Assembly (NCBI RefSeq): GCF_017874625.1
Contig: NZ_JAGIKZ010000002.1
Span: 186,001-250,000, forward strand
Source: Cytobacillus eiseniae
GTDB lineage: Bacteria; Bacillota; Bacilli; Bacillales; Cytobacillaceae
Reading direction: 5' to 3'
Length of the DNA: 64,000 nucleotides
The notes beneath the pieces were generated by a model. The model was not told where the DNA came from. It saw only the letters and a list, made by a program, of their open reading frames with translations, and did not search any database. This document shows positions 56,275 to 64,000 of this stretch, in pieces. Numbering within the stretch: position 1 is the stretch's first letter; every line of letters begins with the position of its first letter. Both the position numbers and the translations under genes were made by a program.

Positions 56275-57531
56275 ATGCTACGTTCAATGTACTCAGGAAT
56301 AAGCGGAATGAAAAACTTTCAAACAAAGTTAGATGTAATTGGTAACAATATCGCTAACGTTAATACTTTTGGATTTAAAAAGGGTCGAGTAACTTTTAAG
56401 GATACAATGAATCAAATGGTTGCTGGCGCAAGTGCCGCTAGTGAAAACCGTGGAGGAAAAAACCCAATGCAGGTTGGATTGGGATCAACACTTGCAACAA
56501 TAGATACAATTCATACAGGAGCAAGCTTGCAGACAACAGGTCGAGCACTTGACCTTGGGATAGATGGGGATGGATACTTCGTTGTCAAACAAGGAAATGC
56601 AGAATTCTATTCTCGTGCTGGAAATTTCTATTTAGATGATGACGGAAATTTAGTTAACGGGGATGGATTGAAAGTACAGGCTTATAAGGTAGATTCTAAA
56701 ACTAATTTACCAACAAATCAGTATGGGGATGTAGCTGTAAATGTTAACGCTGTGTTGCCAGCAACAGCTACTGGAGATATATCAATTACAGAAAACCTAT
56801 CTGCAAATGCAACTGATGGTTCCATTTTTACTCAACAAATTAAAATTGTTGATGATGCTGGGAAAGAACACAAAATTGATGTTCATTTTGAAAAGTCAAC
56901 AACAGCAGATACCTGGAACGTTTATATAAACGCAGATCCAGCAGCAAATCCTAAACCTACAGCAGATACAACTATTGCATTTGATCCTGCTACTGGTATA
57001 CCGACAACAACACCAACTTCTTTTGCTTTTACTCCTATAGCTACTGGAACTGCAGCACCTGCAGCACCTTTAATTCCGGGCTGGACGGGTGCAACTGCAT
57101 TGAATTTAAATTTTAAGGATTTAACCCAAGTTGATGGTGCAACAACAGCTATAGTAAGCCCTGATGGAAATACTGAAGGAAGTCTAGAAAGCTTCAATAT
57201 CGGTTCAATGGGTGAAATTAATGGTGTTTATTCAAATGGACAAGTTAATACATTAGGGGTACTTGCTCTGGCTAAATTCAGCAACTCTTCTGGTTTACAA
57301 AAGGCTGGGAACAATCTTTTCCAAGCATCCATTAACTCGGGTACACCAAATGTGGGAATTCCAGGTAGTGGACGTGGAACAATCGCTCCTGGCTCTCTAG
57401 AAATGTCCAATGTTGACCTCTCTGAAGAGTTCACTGAAATGATTGTTACTCAGCGTGGATTCCAAGCTAATACACGTATTATCACTACATCTGATGAAAT
57501 CTTGCAAGAGTTAGTTAACTTAAAACGATAA
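56275..57531 (+). CDS. flgE: Flagellar hook protein FlgE (annotated FlgG in some bacilli)
   Basis: Hook subunit of 418 residues. The N-terminal axial motif (MLRSMYSGISGMKNFQTKLDVIGNNIANVNTFGFKKGR) and C-terminal MSNVDLSEEFTEMIVTQRGFQANTRIITTSDEILQELVNLKR form the conserved D0/D1 parts; the key residues are NNIANV and FQANTRII. The middle domain is longer than in B. subtilis FlgE (264 residues) and includes an Ala/Pro/Thr-rich stretch at about 215-265. GAGAGGAG precedes the ATG. It is the main export substrate before the FliK-FlhB switch. Confidence 0.95.
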   Translation: MLRSMYSGISGMKNFQTKLDVIGNNIANVNTFGFKKGRVTFKDTMNQMVAGASAASENRGGKNPMQVGLGSTLATIDTIHTGASLQTTGRALDLGIDGDGYFVVKQGNAEFYSRAGNFYLDDDGNLVNGDGLKVQAYKVDSKTNLPTNQYGDVAVNVNAVLPATATGDISITENLSANATDGSIFTQQIKIVDDAGKEHKIDVHFEKSTTADTWNVYINADPAANPKPTADTTIAFDPATGIPTTTPTSFAFTPIATGTAAPAAPLIPGWTGATALNLNFKDLTQVDGATTAIVSPDGNTEGSLESFNIGSMGEINGVYSNGQVNTLGVLALAKFSNSSGLQKAGNNLFQASINSGTPNVGIPGSGRGTIAPGSLEMSNVDLSEEFTEMIVTQRGFQANTRIITTSDEILQELVNLKR

Positions 57532-57585
57532 GTTAAAGGGGGGACAGGGCCAGAGACTTAAAGCTCTTTGGTCCTGAACATAACA

Positions 57586-57807
57586 TTGATAAAGGTTACT
57601 CGATTAAATGGCAAAGAATTTATGTTAAATGCGATCTATATTGAAACGATTGAATCTTTTCCTGATACGACAATTATGCTAACAAATGGGCGGAAATATG
57701 TTGTACGGGAAGATGAGGATATGGTTGTAGAGCGTGTCAAAAGTTTTTATCAATCTGTAAGCCTGCTAGGGCAACAGCGTATGGGAGAGGATGAAAATGA
57801 AGAATAA
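57586..57807 (+). CDS. swrD: Flagellar protein SwrD (FlbD family)
   Basis: A 73-residue protein beginning IKVTRLNGKEFMLNAIYIETIE, the FlbD/SwrD signature, with ITMLTNGRKY-type and VVREDEDMVVERV segments. SwrD raises motor torque needed for swarming in B. subtilis. The TTG at 57586 is chosen from the conserved start; no good ribosome binding site lies nearby (GGGGGG at about 57537 is too far), so the start is uncertain. An in-frame TTG at 57568 is the next option. The stop lies inside the fliL start region. Confidence 0.85.
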   Translation: MIKVTRLNGKEFMLNAIYIETIESFPDTTIMLTNGRKYVVREDEDMVVERVKSFYQSVSLLGQQRMGEDENEE

Positions 57808-58225
57808 TAAGCTGCTAATGATTATGATAATTATGCTTGTTGCCATTACCCTAGTTGGTGCTGTTGCGGTTATTGTTGTCAAGGAGCTAAATAGTAATTC
57901 GGGGTCACAAGCACCTACGATTGATGAAGTATTAGAAGCATCTGTTGATGTGCCACAAATTACAACGAATTTAGCGAGCAATGATTTTCTTCGTATTTCT
58001 TTTAAAATTCAAACAGACAGCAAAAAAGCAAAAAGTGAATTAGAGAAAAGAGATTTTCAAGTAAAAGATATTATTATTCAGGAATTGTCTGAAATGACTG
58101 CGAAAGACATCCAAGGAAAGGGTGGACAAACGCTCTTGAAAAAAGCATTAAAAGAAAAAATTAACGGCCTCATGCAAAAAGGCAAGGTTGAAGAGGTCTT
58201 TATTACCGAATCTCTCCTTCAATAG
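57797..58225 (+). CDS. fliL: Flagellar basal body-associated protein FliL
   Basis: Single-pass membrane protein next to the stator that supports torque and swarming. The 142-residue protein has an N-terminal transmembrane helix (about 7-28, LMIMIIMLVAITLVGAVAVIVV) and a periplasm-facing stomatin-like FliL domain with LRISFKIQTDSKKAKSELEKR and the end VEEVFITESLLQ. The ATG at 57797 has GGGAGAGG six bases upstream; ATG 57791 is closer than usual to that site. It overlaps swrD. Confidence 0.94.
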   Translation: MKNNKLLMIMIIMLVAITLVGAVAVIVVKELNSNSGSQAPTIDEVLEASVDVPQITTNLASNDFLRISFKIQTDSKKAKSELEKRDFQVKDIIIQELSEMTAKDIQGKGGQTLLKKALKEKINGLMQKGKVEEVFITESLLQ

Positions 58226-58281
58226 AATGTGTGTTGGGCTAATGAAATATAGCTAAATTTCTAAACTGGAGGTGAGTTCTC

Positions 58282-59283
58282 ATGTCTGGAGAAGTATTGT
58301 CACAAAATGAAATAGATGCCCTTTTATCTGCAATATCAACTGGTGAGATGGATGCGGATGAACTAAAAAAGGAACAATCAGAAAAAAAGGTCAAAGTTTA
58401 TGATTTCAAAAGAGCCCTTCGTTTTTCAAAGGATCAAATAAGAAACTTAACAAGAATTCATGATAATTTCGCACGACTTTTGACGACATTCTTTTCAGCA
58501 CAACTAAGAACATATGTACAGATTACAGTAGCTTCTGCTGATCAAATCCCATATGAGGAATTCATTCGTTCAATTCCCAAAATGACCATATTAAATGTAT
58601 TTGAAGTCCCGCCATTAGATGGTAGAATTCTTATGGAGGTTAATCCGAACATCGCCTATTCATTAATGGATCGAATGATGGGAGGAAAAGGATCGAGTGT
58701 CAATAATGTTGAAAATTTAACTGAAATTGAAACAAAAATCATGTCGAACACATTTGAAAGTGCTTTTGAAAATTATCTAGAAGCATGGAATACGATAGTT
58801 GACATTGATCCAATGCTCGTCGATTTTGAAGTGAATCCGCAATTTTTGCAAATGGTTTCACCGAATGAAACGGTTGTTGTCATTTCATTAAATACAATGA
58901 TTGGAGAAACAAGTGGAATGATCAATATATGTATTCCACATGTTGTTCTCGAACCGATTATTCCTCGATTATCTAATAGTTATTATATGCAGAAGGAAAA
59001 AAAGGATAGGGAACCTGATGAGATTAAACGTCTGGAAAGTCATCTTCACTATGCAGAGCTGCCAGTTGTTGGTGAACTTGGAAATTCAGAATTTAGTATT
59101 CAGGATTTCTTATTATTAGATATTGGGGATGTCATTGAGTTAAATAGACAAATTGATCAGCCGCTCATTGTAAAAGTAGGAGATATTCCTAAATTTATTG
59201 GGCAACCAGGTAAAGTAAATAAAAAATTAGCCATTCAAGTTTTGGATATTGTGAAAGGGGGAGACGACGTTGATGAGCGGTGA
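58282..59283 (+). CDS. fliM: Flagellar motor switch protein FliM
   Basis: C-ring switch protein that binds CheY-P. The 333-residue protein has the N-terminal CheY-binding peptide LSQNEIDALLS, a CheC-like middle domain (about 45-225), and a C-terminal FliN-like domain (about 250-330) with LLLDIGDVIELNRQIDQPLIVKVG. Position, length and motif all agree with FliM. GGAGGTGAG lies before the ATG. It overlaps fliY by 11 bases. Confidence 0.97.
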   Translation: MSGEVLSQNEIDALLSAISTGEMDADELKKEQSEKKVKVYDFKRALRFSKDQIRNLTRIHDNFARLLTTFFSAQLRTYVQITVASADQIPYEEFIRSIPKMTILNVFEVPPLDGRILMEVNPNIAYSLMDRMMGGKGSSVNNVENLTEIETKIMSNTFESAFENYLEAWNTIVDIDPMLVDFEVNPQFLQMVSPNETVVVISLNTMIGETSGMINICIPHVVLEPIIPRLSNSYYMQKEKKDREPDEIKRLESHLHYAELPVVGELGNSEFSIQDFLLLDIGDVIELNRQIDQPLIVKVGDIPKFIGQPGKVNKKLAIQVLDIVKGGDDVDER

Positions 59284-60538
59284 TATGCTTTCACAAGATG
59301 AAATAGATGCTCTATTAAGTGGTTCAGATGATACAGATACAGAAGAAACATTAGATGATTCCCTTTTTGTTGAAGATTATCTATCAGCTATGGAGCAAGA
59401 TGCTCTAGGTGAAATCGGTAATATTTCATTTGGGAGCTCAGCTACAGCATTGTCTACTTTACTAAATCAAAAAGTAGAAATTACAACTCCAACAGTTTCT
59501 ATAATAGAAAAAAAGAGGTTGCAAGAGGAATTTCCACATCCATATGTTGCAATCCAAGTAAGTTATACAGAAGGATTTTCTGGAAGTAACTTATTAGTAA
59601 TCAAGCAAGAGGATGCAGCAATTATAGCTGATTTAATGCTTGGCGGGGATGGGAAGAATCCATCAGATATGATGGGGGAAATCCAATTAAGTGCTGTGCA
59701 GGAAGCAATGAATCAAATGATGGGTTCAGCAGCTACGTCAATGTCAACTATTTTTAGTAAAAGGGTTGATATTTCTCCACCGACAATTGATATGCTAGAC
59801 ATTCAAGAAGGTGAAGGAACAGAAGTAATCCCAGCTGAAGAAGTATTGGCGAAGATTTCATTCCGATTGAAAATTGGTGATTTAATTGATTCGAATATTA
59901 TGCAGCTTTTGCCACATCCATTTGCAAAAAGCTTAGTTGAAGAATTGTTAAATCCAAGTCCAGACCCTGTAATAGATACGACGATAAGTAGTGAGATGGA
60001 AGCTCCTGTTCAACCATCCATCCCTTCAAGTGAAATTTCGATGGAAAAGCAGCCAGTTCAACAAAGCTATGGATATAATCAAGCGGCAGCCCAACAGGTA
60101 GAACAAGCAATTCCACAAGCAGGGTATCAGCAGCAGGCATATGTCTATCAGCAGGCAGTACCAATGCATTCAAATGGGCCACAACATCTTGGATCTGCGT
60201 TCGCCGATGGATCAAATGTAAATGTACAGCCAGCTGTATTTTCAAATTTTGAGCCTGTTCATTTACAAGAGTCTGAGTCGAAAAATTTAAATATGCTTCT
60301 CGATATTCCGTTGCAGGTTACCGTTGAACTTGGCCGTACGAAACGATCTGTGAAAGAAATACTTGAGCTATCATCTGGTTCGATTATTGAACTTGATAAG
60401 CTTGCTGGGGAGCCAGTGGATATTCTCGTTAATAACCGTCTGATTGCCCAAGGGGAAGTAGTTGTCATTGATGAGAACTTTGGTGTTCGTGTGACAGACA
60501 TTATTAGTCAAAGCGACCGCATAAAAAAACTTAGATAA
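59273..60538 (+). CDS. fliY: Flagellar motor switch phosphatase FliY
   Basis: Gram-positive C-ring protein combining a CheY-P phosphatase and a FliN domain. The 421-residue product has the CheY-binding LSQDEIDALLS at its N-terminus. Two CheC/FliY active-site helices follow (DALGEIGNISFG and SAVQEAMNQMMG, each with the Glu-x2-Asn pattern). A Gln/Tyr/Ala/Pro-rich linker spans about 240-320. The C-terminal FliN domain (about 335-421) carries LLDIPLQVTVELGRT. It is longer than B. subtilis FliY (378), mainly in the linker. ATG 59273 has GGGGGAG nine bases upstream. Confidence 0.96.
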   Translation: MSGDMLSQDEIDALLSGSDDTDTEETLDDSLFVEDYLSAMEQDALGEIGNISFGSSATALSTLLNQKVEITTPTVSIIEKKRLQEEFPHPYVAIQVSYTEGFSGSNLLVIKQEDAAIIADLMLGGDGKNPSDMMGEIQLSAVQEAMNQMMGSAATSMSTIFSKRVDISPPTIDMLDIQEGEGTEVIPAEEVLAKISFRLKIGDLIDSNIMQLLPHPFAKSLVEELLNPSPDPVIDTTISSEMEAPVQPSIPSSEISMEKQPVQQSYGYNQAAAQQVEQAIPQAGYQQQAYVYQQAVPMHSNGPQHLGSAFADGSNVNVQPAVFSNFEPVHLQESESKNLNMLLDIPLQVTVELGRTKRSVKEILELSSGSIIELDKLAGEPVDILVNNRLIAQGEVVVIDENFGVRVTDIISQSDRIKKLR

Positions 60539-60563
60539 AAAAACGCATGGGGGTTAAGGAGTT

Positions 60564-60926
60564 ATGGCGCAAAAAATATTAATTGTTGATGATGCAGCAT
60601 TTATGAGAATGATGATTAAAGACATACTAACGAAAAATGGTTTTGATGTAGTAGGGGAAGCTGCTGACGGTGTACAAGCAGTTGAGAAGTATAAAGAATC
60701 CATGCCAGATCTTGTGACGATGGATATTACGATGCCTGAAATGGATGGAATTACAGCTTTAAAGGAAATTAAGAAGATCAATCCAAATGCGAAAGTAATT
60801 ATGTGTTCTGCAATGGGGCAACAAGCAATGGTAATTGATGCTATTCAAGCGGGAGCAAAGGACTTCATTGTTAAGCCTTTCCAAGCTGATCGTGTCATTG
60901 AAGCAATCTCAAAAACTCTAGGATAA
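60564..60926 (+). CDS. cheY: Chemotaxis response regulator CheY
   Basis: Single-domain receiver that carries the CheA signal to FliM and FliY. The 120-residue protein has the acidic pair Asp9-Asp10, phospho-acceptor Asp54 (TMDITMPEMDG), the conserved Ser in CSAMGQ, and Lys104 in IVKPF. GGGGGTTAAGGAG precedes the ATG. Its place between fliY and fliZ is typical of bacilli. Confidence 0.97.
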   Translation: MAQKILIVDDAAFMRMMIKDILTKNGFDVVGEAADGVQAVEKYKESMPDLVTMDITMPEMDGITALKEIKKINPNAKVIMCSAMGQQAMVIDAIQAGAKDFIVKPFQADRVIEAISKTLG

Positions 60927-60951
60927 TACATTGAATAGAGGGTGCAGTCTA

Positions 60952-61629
60952 TTGCAATATGTAAAAAAGACTTTTCTTTTTCTACTTCTTATTGGAATTG
61001 CTCTGCTAGGCCAGGAACTTCCAGCCTCTGCAGAGCAATTAAATAATAGTGTAAAGGATTTCTATGAGAATCCTGAAAGTAATGGGGAGAAAGAAGAATC
61101 CCCACCTGAGCAAAAGGAACGAGAAGAACCGTTGGATATTGAGCCTTCAACAGTAGGGATTACTGCGTGGGATATTATCAAAATGATCCTTGCTACAGGG
61201 TTTGTCATTGCACTTTTATATTTTTTACTTAAATTCATTAATAAAAGAGGCAAAATGTATAACAGCAATCAGCTAATTGAAAACTTAGGTGGAACTTCCT
61301 TAGGTACGAACCGTTCAGTACAAATAATTAAGGTAGGAAATCAAGTTTTAGTTGTAGGTGTAGGGGAGAATATTCAGCTTCTAAAAGAAATTACTGATGC
61401 TGAGGAATGTAGTCGAATTATTTCAGAGTACAATGATAAAATGGAACAGCTTGTTCAACCAAGCGATATTGTGACAAAGGTACTTCAACTTAAGAAGAAG
61501 AATCAGCAAACAACGGATAATAAAGGGAACAAATTTCAATCACTGTTAAAAGAGCAGCTAGATGATATTTCCAAAGGCAGAAAGAAATTATTCGATGAAA
61601 TGGAGAAGAAAGGGTCAGACGAGCGATGA
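60952..61629 (+). CDS. fliZ: Flagellar biosynthesis protein FliO (FliZ in Bacillus naming)
   Basis: Export-gate assembly protein. The product of about 225 residues has a signal peptide (FLFLLLIGIALLGQELPASAEQ, cleavage probably after ASA), a Glu/Pro-rich external segment (about 35-65), one transmembrane helix (about 75-95, IIKMILATGFVIALLYFLL) and a cytoplasmic FliO domain with GGTSLGTNRSVQIIKVGNQVLVVGVGE. TTG 60952 is chosen because GAGGGTG lies about eight bases upstream; TTG 60931 is the other option. The end overlaps fliP by four bases. Confidence 0.92.
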   Translation: MQYVKKTFLFLLLIGIALLGQELPASAEQLNNSVKDFYENPESNGEKEESPPEQKEREEPLDIEPSTVGITAWDIIKMILATGFVIALLYFLLKFINKRGKMYNSNQLIENLGGTSLGTNRSVQIIKVGNQVLVVGVGENIQLLKEITDAEECSRIISEYNDKMEQLVQPSDIVTKVLQLKKKNQQTTDNKGNKFQSLLKEQLDDISKGRKKLFDEMEKKGSDER

Positions 61630-62291
61630 ATGAATTTATGGAGTTTTTTAACAATAGTTCGCCTGAGAATGTTTCGACTTCCGTTAAATTAGTCTTAATG
61701 CTGACGGTTTTATCATTGGCACCAAGTATTCTTATTTTAATGACTTGCTTTACACGAATTGTTATTGTTCTCTCCTTTGTCAGAACGGCGCTTGCTACTC
61801 AGCAAATGCCCCCGAATCAAGTCATTATCGGACTATCATTGTTTTTAACTTTTTTTATTATGGCACCTACCTTTCAACAGGTAAATCAAGAAGCACTTAC
61901 ACCACTTTTTAATGAAGAAATCAATTTGGAAGAGGCGTACGAGAAAGCAGCTCTTCCGTTTAAAGAATTTATGAGCACACATACACGGCAAAAGGATTTA
62001 GCATTGTTTCTCGATTATTCCAAGGCAGATAAGCCAGAATCGATTAGTGATATTCCGTTAACAGCACTTGTGCCAGCATTTGCAATAAGTGAAATTAAGA
62101 CAGCTTTTCAAATTGGGTTTATGATTTTCATTCCATTTCTTGTGATTGATATGATTGTAGCAAGTGTCTTAATGTCCATGGGAATGATGATGCTTCCACC
62201 GGTAATGATCTCACTTCCTTTTAAAATACTGTTATTTGTCCTTGTAGATGGCTGGTATTTAGTCGTTAAATCGCTCTTACAAAGCTTTTAA
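61626..62291 (+). CDS. fliP: Flagellar export gate protein FliP
   Basis: Core channel subunit of the flagellar type III export gate. The 221-residue membrane protein has the motifs MTCFTRIVIVLSFVRTALATQQMPPNQVIIGL, LVPAFAISEIKTAFQIGFMIFIPF and DMIVASVLMSMGMMMLPP; key residues are the TRIVIVLS and ALATQ boxes. Four hydrophobic segments are visible. Unlike many Gram-negative FliP proteins, no long cleaved signal peptide is obvious; the N-terminus is a short hydrophilic segment. It overlaps fliZ and precedes fliQ by 17 bases. Confidence 0.97.
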   Translation: MNEFMEFFNNSSPENVSTSVKLVLMLTVLSLAPSILILMTCFTRIVIVLSFVRTALATQQMPPNQVIIGLSLFLTFFIMAPTFQQVNQEALTPLFNEEINLEEAYEKAALPFKEFMSTHTRQKDLALFLDYSKADKPESISDIPLTALVPAFAISEIKTAFQIGFMIFIPFLVIDMIVASVLMSMGMMMLPPVMISLPFKILLFVLVDGWYLVVKSLLQSF

Positions 62292-62308
62292 GCAGGTGAA
62301 TATAGAAA

Positions 62309-62578
62309 ATGACTCCTGAAACAGTTATATCGATTGCAGAACGCGGCATTATTACTGTATTACTTATATGCGGGCCGCTATTGCTTTTAGCGCTTATTGT
62401 TGGGCTAATTGTTAGTATCTTTCAAGCAACAACACAAATTCAAGAACAAACATTAGCCTTTATTCCTAAAATTGTGGCTGTATTAGTAGGGATTGTGTTT
62501 TTTGGACCGTGGATGCTTAGCCATCTCCTTTCATATGCGGGCGATATTTTTTCTAACTTAACGAAGTTTGTGGGTTGA
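62309..62578 (+). CDS. fliQ: Flagellar export gate protein FliQ
   Basis: An 89-residue, two-helix membrane protein of the export gate. TPETVISIAERGI, GLIVSIFQATTQIQEQTLAFIPKIVAV and PWMLSHLLSYAGDIF match the family, with the Phe-Gln-Ala-x-Thr-Gln-Ile-Gln-Glu-Gln-Thr core. A GCAGGTG site lies upstream of the ATG. The stop is one base before the fliR ATG. Confidence 0.96.
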   Translation: MTPETVISIAERGIITVLLICGPLLLLALIVGLIVSIFQATTQIQEQTLAFIPKIVAVLVGIVFFGPWMLSHLLSYAGDIFSNLTKFVG

Positions 62579-62579
62579 T

Positions 62580-63359
62580 ATGATGGTAGAATTATTACCC
62601 GCTTTTCCAGCATTTTTATTAGTTTTTGTAAGGGTAACATCTTTTTTTCTGATGATGCCCCTTTTTTCATATCGATCAATTCCGACTGCGGCAAAAATTG
62701 GCATAGGCTTTTTTATGGCAATGATTATGGTATTCACATTTGATCTACCTGCAATCGAAATAGATCATAATTACTTTTTATTGATAATTAAAGAAGCACT
62801 TGTTGGTCTAATGATTGGTTTTATCGCTTACTTGCTATTGTCTGCTATACAAATTGCGGGTGGCTTTATTGATTTTCAGATGGGATTTGCAATTGCAAAT
62901 GTGATAGATCCACAGACAGGTGCACAAAGTCCATTAATGGGCCAATATTTATATACGATTGCCCTTCTTTTTTTACTAACAGTAAATGGACATCATCTCA
63001 TGCTGGATGGTGTATTTTATAGTTATCAATTCATTCCGATTGACCAGCCGTGGATTCCTTTCGGAGATCCGAATTTGGCTGAATTTATCATTAAAACATT
63101 CAATTCGATGTTCATTATCGCTTTCCAATTGTCCATTCCAGTAGTGGGTAGTTTGTTTTTAGTTGATATCGCATTGGGAATTGTCGCTAGAACAGTTCCG
63201 CAGCTTAATGTTTTCGTTGTCGGTCTTCCATTAAAAATTGGCGTGAGCTTTATCGTGCTTATCATAGTAATCAGTGTATTAATGATTGTTATTTCTCAAT
63301 TATTTGAAACAATGTTAAGCACAATGCGTGGACTCATGGAATTAATTGGGGGAGCATAG
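62580..63359 (+). CDS. fliR: Flagellar export gate protein FliR
   Basis: Membrane gate subunit that assembles with FliP and FliQ, 259 residues as in B. subtilis. It has about six hydrophobic segments and the conserved FMLMMPLFS-type, FQMGFAIANVIDPQTGAQSPLMG and LPLKIGVSFIVL stretches. Start is ATG 62580 or 62583; neither has a strong ribosome binding site, and the near overlap with fliQ suggests coupled translation. The end lies three bases before flhB. Confidence 0.95.
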   Translation: MMVELLPAFPAFLLVFVRVTSFFLMMPLFSYRSIPTAAKIGIGFFMAMIMVFTFDLPAIEIDHNYFLLIIKEALVGLMIGFIAYLLLSAIQIAGGFIDFQMGFAIANVIDPQTGAQSPLMGQYLYTIALLFLLTVNGHHLMLDGVFYSYQFIPIDQPWIPFGDPNLAEFIIKTFNSMFIIAFQLSIPVVGSLFLVDIALGIVARTVPQLNVFVVGLPLKIGVSFIVLIIVISVLMIVISQLFETMLSTMRGLMELIGGA

Positions 63360-63362
63360 TCA

Positions 63363-64000
63363 ATGAAACAATTATTAACTTTAGACTTACAGTTTTTTGC
63401 TGGAGAGAAAACAGAGAAAGCAACACCGAAGAAACGGCAAGATTCGAGAAAAAAAGGACAGGTTGCTAAAAGCCAAGATGTAAATACCGCCATTGTTTTA
63501 TTAGGCGTCTTCCTTTTTCTCTTGTTTGCCGGGTCATATTTAAAGGATATTATTATTAACCTCATGAAGCATAGCTTTCAAGAATTTATGCTGCTCGAAT
63601 TAACAGAAGTAAATGTTTATACTGTTTTTCTAACGATTTTAAAAGAGCTTGTTGTCCTTCTAGCACCGATTATGGCTGTTGCGATGATTTCCGGTGTGGC
63701 AGCAAATTATATGCAAGTTGGCTTTTTATTTTCAACTGAAACAATTCAGCCGAAATTAGAAAAACTTGACCCAATTAAAGGATTCAAACGAATTTTTTCA
63801 GTGAGAGCGTTAGTAGAACTGCTTAAATCAATGTTGAAAATTGGATTTGTTGGTCTTGTTACTTTTATGGTTTTATGGAGCAGGATTGATGAAATTCTTA
63901 TCTTATCACAGTTATCAGTTGGCGCGGCACTAGCAACTATTGGCGGATTGACAGTGCAAATGGGCATTTTTGCTTCTGCTGCCTTATTATTTCTTTCTTC
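63363..64000 (+). CDS. flhB: Flagellar export switch protein FlhB, 5' part
   Basis: 3'-truncated by the window end; about 212 codons are present of roughly 360. The start ATG is preceded by GGGGGAG. The protein begins MKQLLTLDLQFFAGEKTEKA, then the FlhB hallmark ATPKKRQDSRKKGQVAKSQD, and at least three to four transmembrane helices are visible. The DPIKGFKRIFSVRALVELLK loop is characteristic. The cytoplasmic NPTH self-cleavage domain, which would be comparable with YlqH, lies outside the window. Confidence 0.96.
   Translation, partial: MKQLLTLDLQFFAGEKTEKATPKKRQDSRKKGQVAKSQDVNTAIVLLGVFLFLLFAGSYLKDIIINLMKHSFQEFMLLELTEVNVYTVFLTILKELVVLLAPIMAVAMISGVAANYMQVGFLFSTETIQPKLEKLDPIKGFKRIFSVRALVELLKSMLKIGFVGLVTFMVLWSRIDEILILSQLSVGAALATIGGLTVQMGIFASAALLFLS

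Overview
The window is a 64-kb piece of core chromosome from a low-GC, motile, endospore-forming member of the Bacillaceae (Bacillus in the wide sense). The evidence is an AT-rich sequence, strong AGGAGG-type ribosome binding sites with frequent GTG and TTG starts, spoVM, codY, fapR and prpC-prkC, and a gene order that follows the Bacillus subtilis priA-to-flhB region almost gene for gene. All genes except rpmB lie on the + strand. No phage, IS transposase, CRISPR array, rRNA, tRNA or recognisable accessory island is visible. The species cannot be named from this alone. Several short dispersed repeat families in the intergenic gaps point to a Bacillus-like genus outside the subtilis group.

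Layout. (1) 1-9955: end of priA, then def-fmt-rsmB-rlmN-prpC-prkC-rsgA-rpe-thiN, covering translation start, rRNA modification, Ser/Thr signalling, ribosome assembly and sugar/thiamine metabolism. (2) 10048-15130: the 26-codon spoVM, antisense rpmB, yloU-fakA and recG. The serine dehydratase genes that sit before recG in B. subtilis are absent. (3) 15150-18847: a FapR-controlled lipid operon, fapR-plsX-fabD-fabG-acpP. (4) 19067-24437: rnc-smc-ftsY. (5) 24438-25432: about 1 kb of non-coding DNA with four spaced palindromes. (6) 25433-31931: ylxM-ffh, rpsP-khpA-ylqD-rimM-trmD, rplS behind its own promoter and leader, then signal peptidase and rbgA. (7) 32048-35040: rnhB and the FliK-like/FlhB-like pair ylqG-ylqH. 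(8) 35232-46279: sucCD, dprA, topA, trmFO-xerC-hslVU-codY. (9) 46666-64000: the fla/che operon from flgB to flhB, which is cut by the window end.

How the parts work together. The SRP genes (ftsY, ylxM, ffh), the ribosomal and rRNA/tRNA maturation genes (rpsP, rimM, trmD, rplS, rbgA, rsgA) and the signal peptidase form a protein synthesis and export block. fakA, fapR and plsX join fatty-acid uptake, malonyl-CoA sensing and acyl-phosphate supply. codY lies directly upstream of the flagellar operon, and a near-consensus CodY box sits in the flgB upstream region, which suggests nutritional control of motility. The flagellar genes encode the proximal rod, MS ring, C ring/switch, export ATPase complex, hook-length control, hook cap, hook and the membrane export gate.

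Nothing here looks like a wholly unknown multi-gene system. The least explained items are the orphan YlqG-YlqH pair, the dispersed palindromic repeats (one lies inside the flagellar operon), several long near-perfect intergenic hairpins, and the empty ftsY-ylxM interval.
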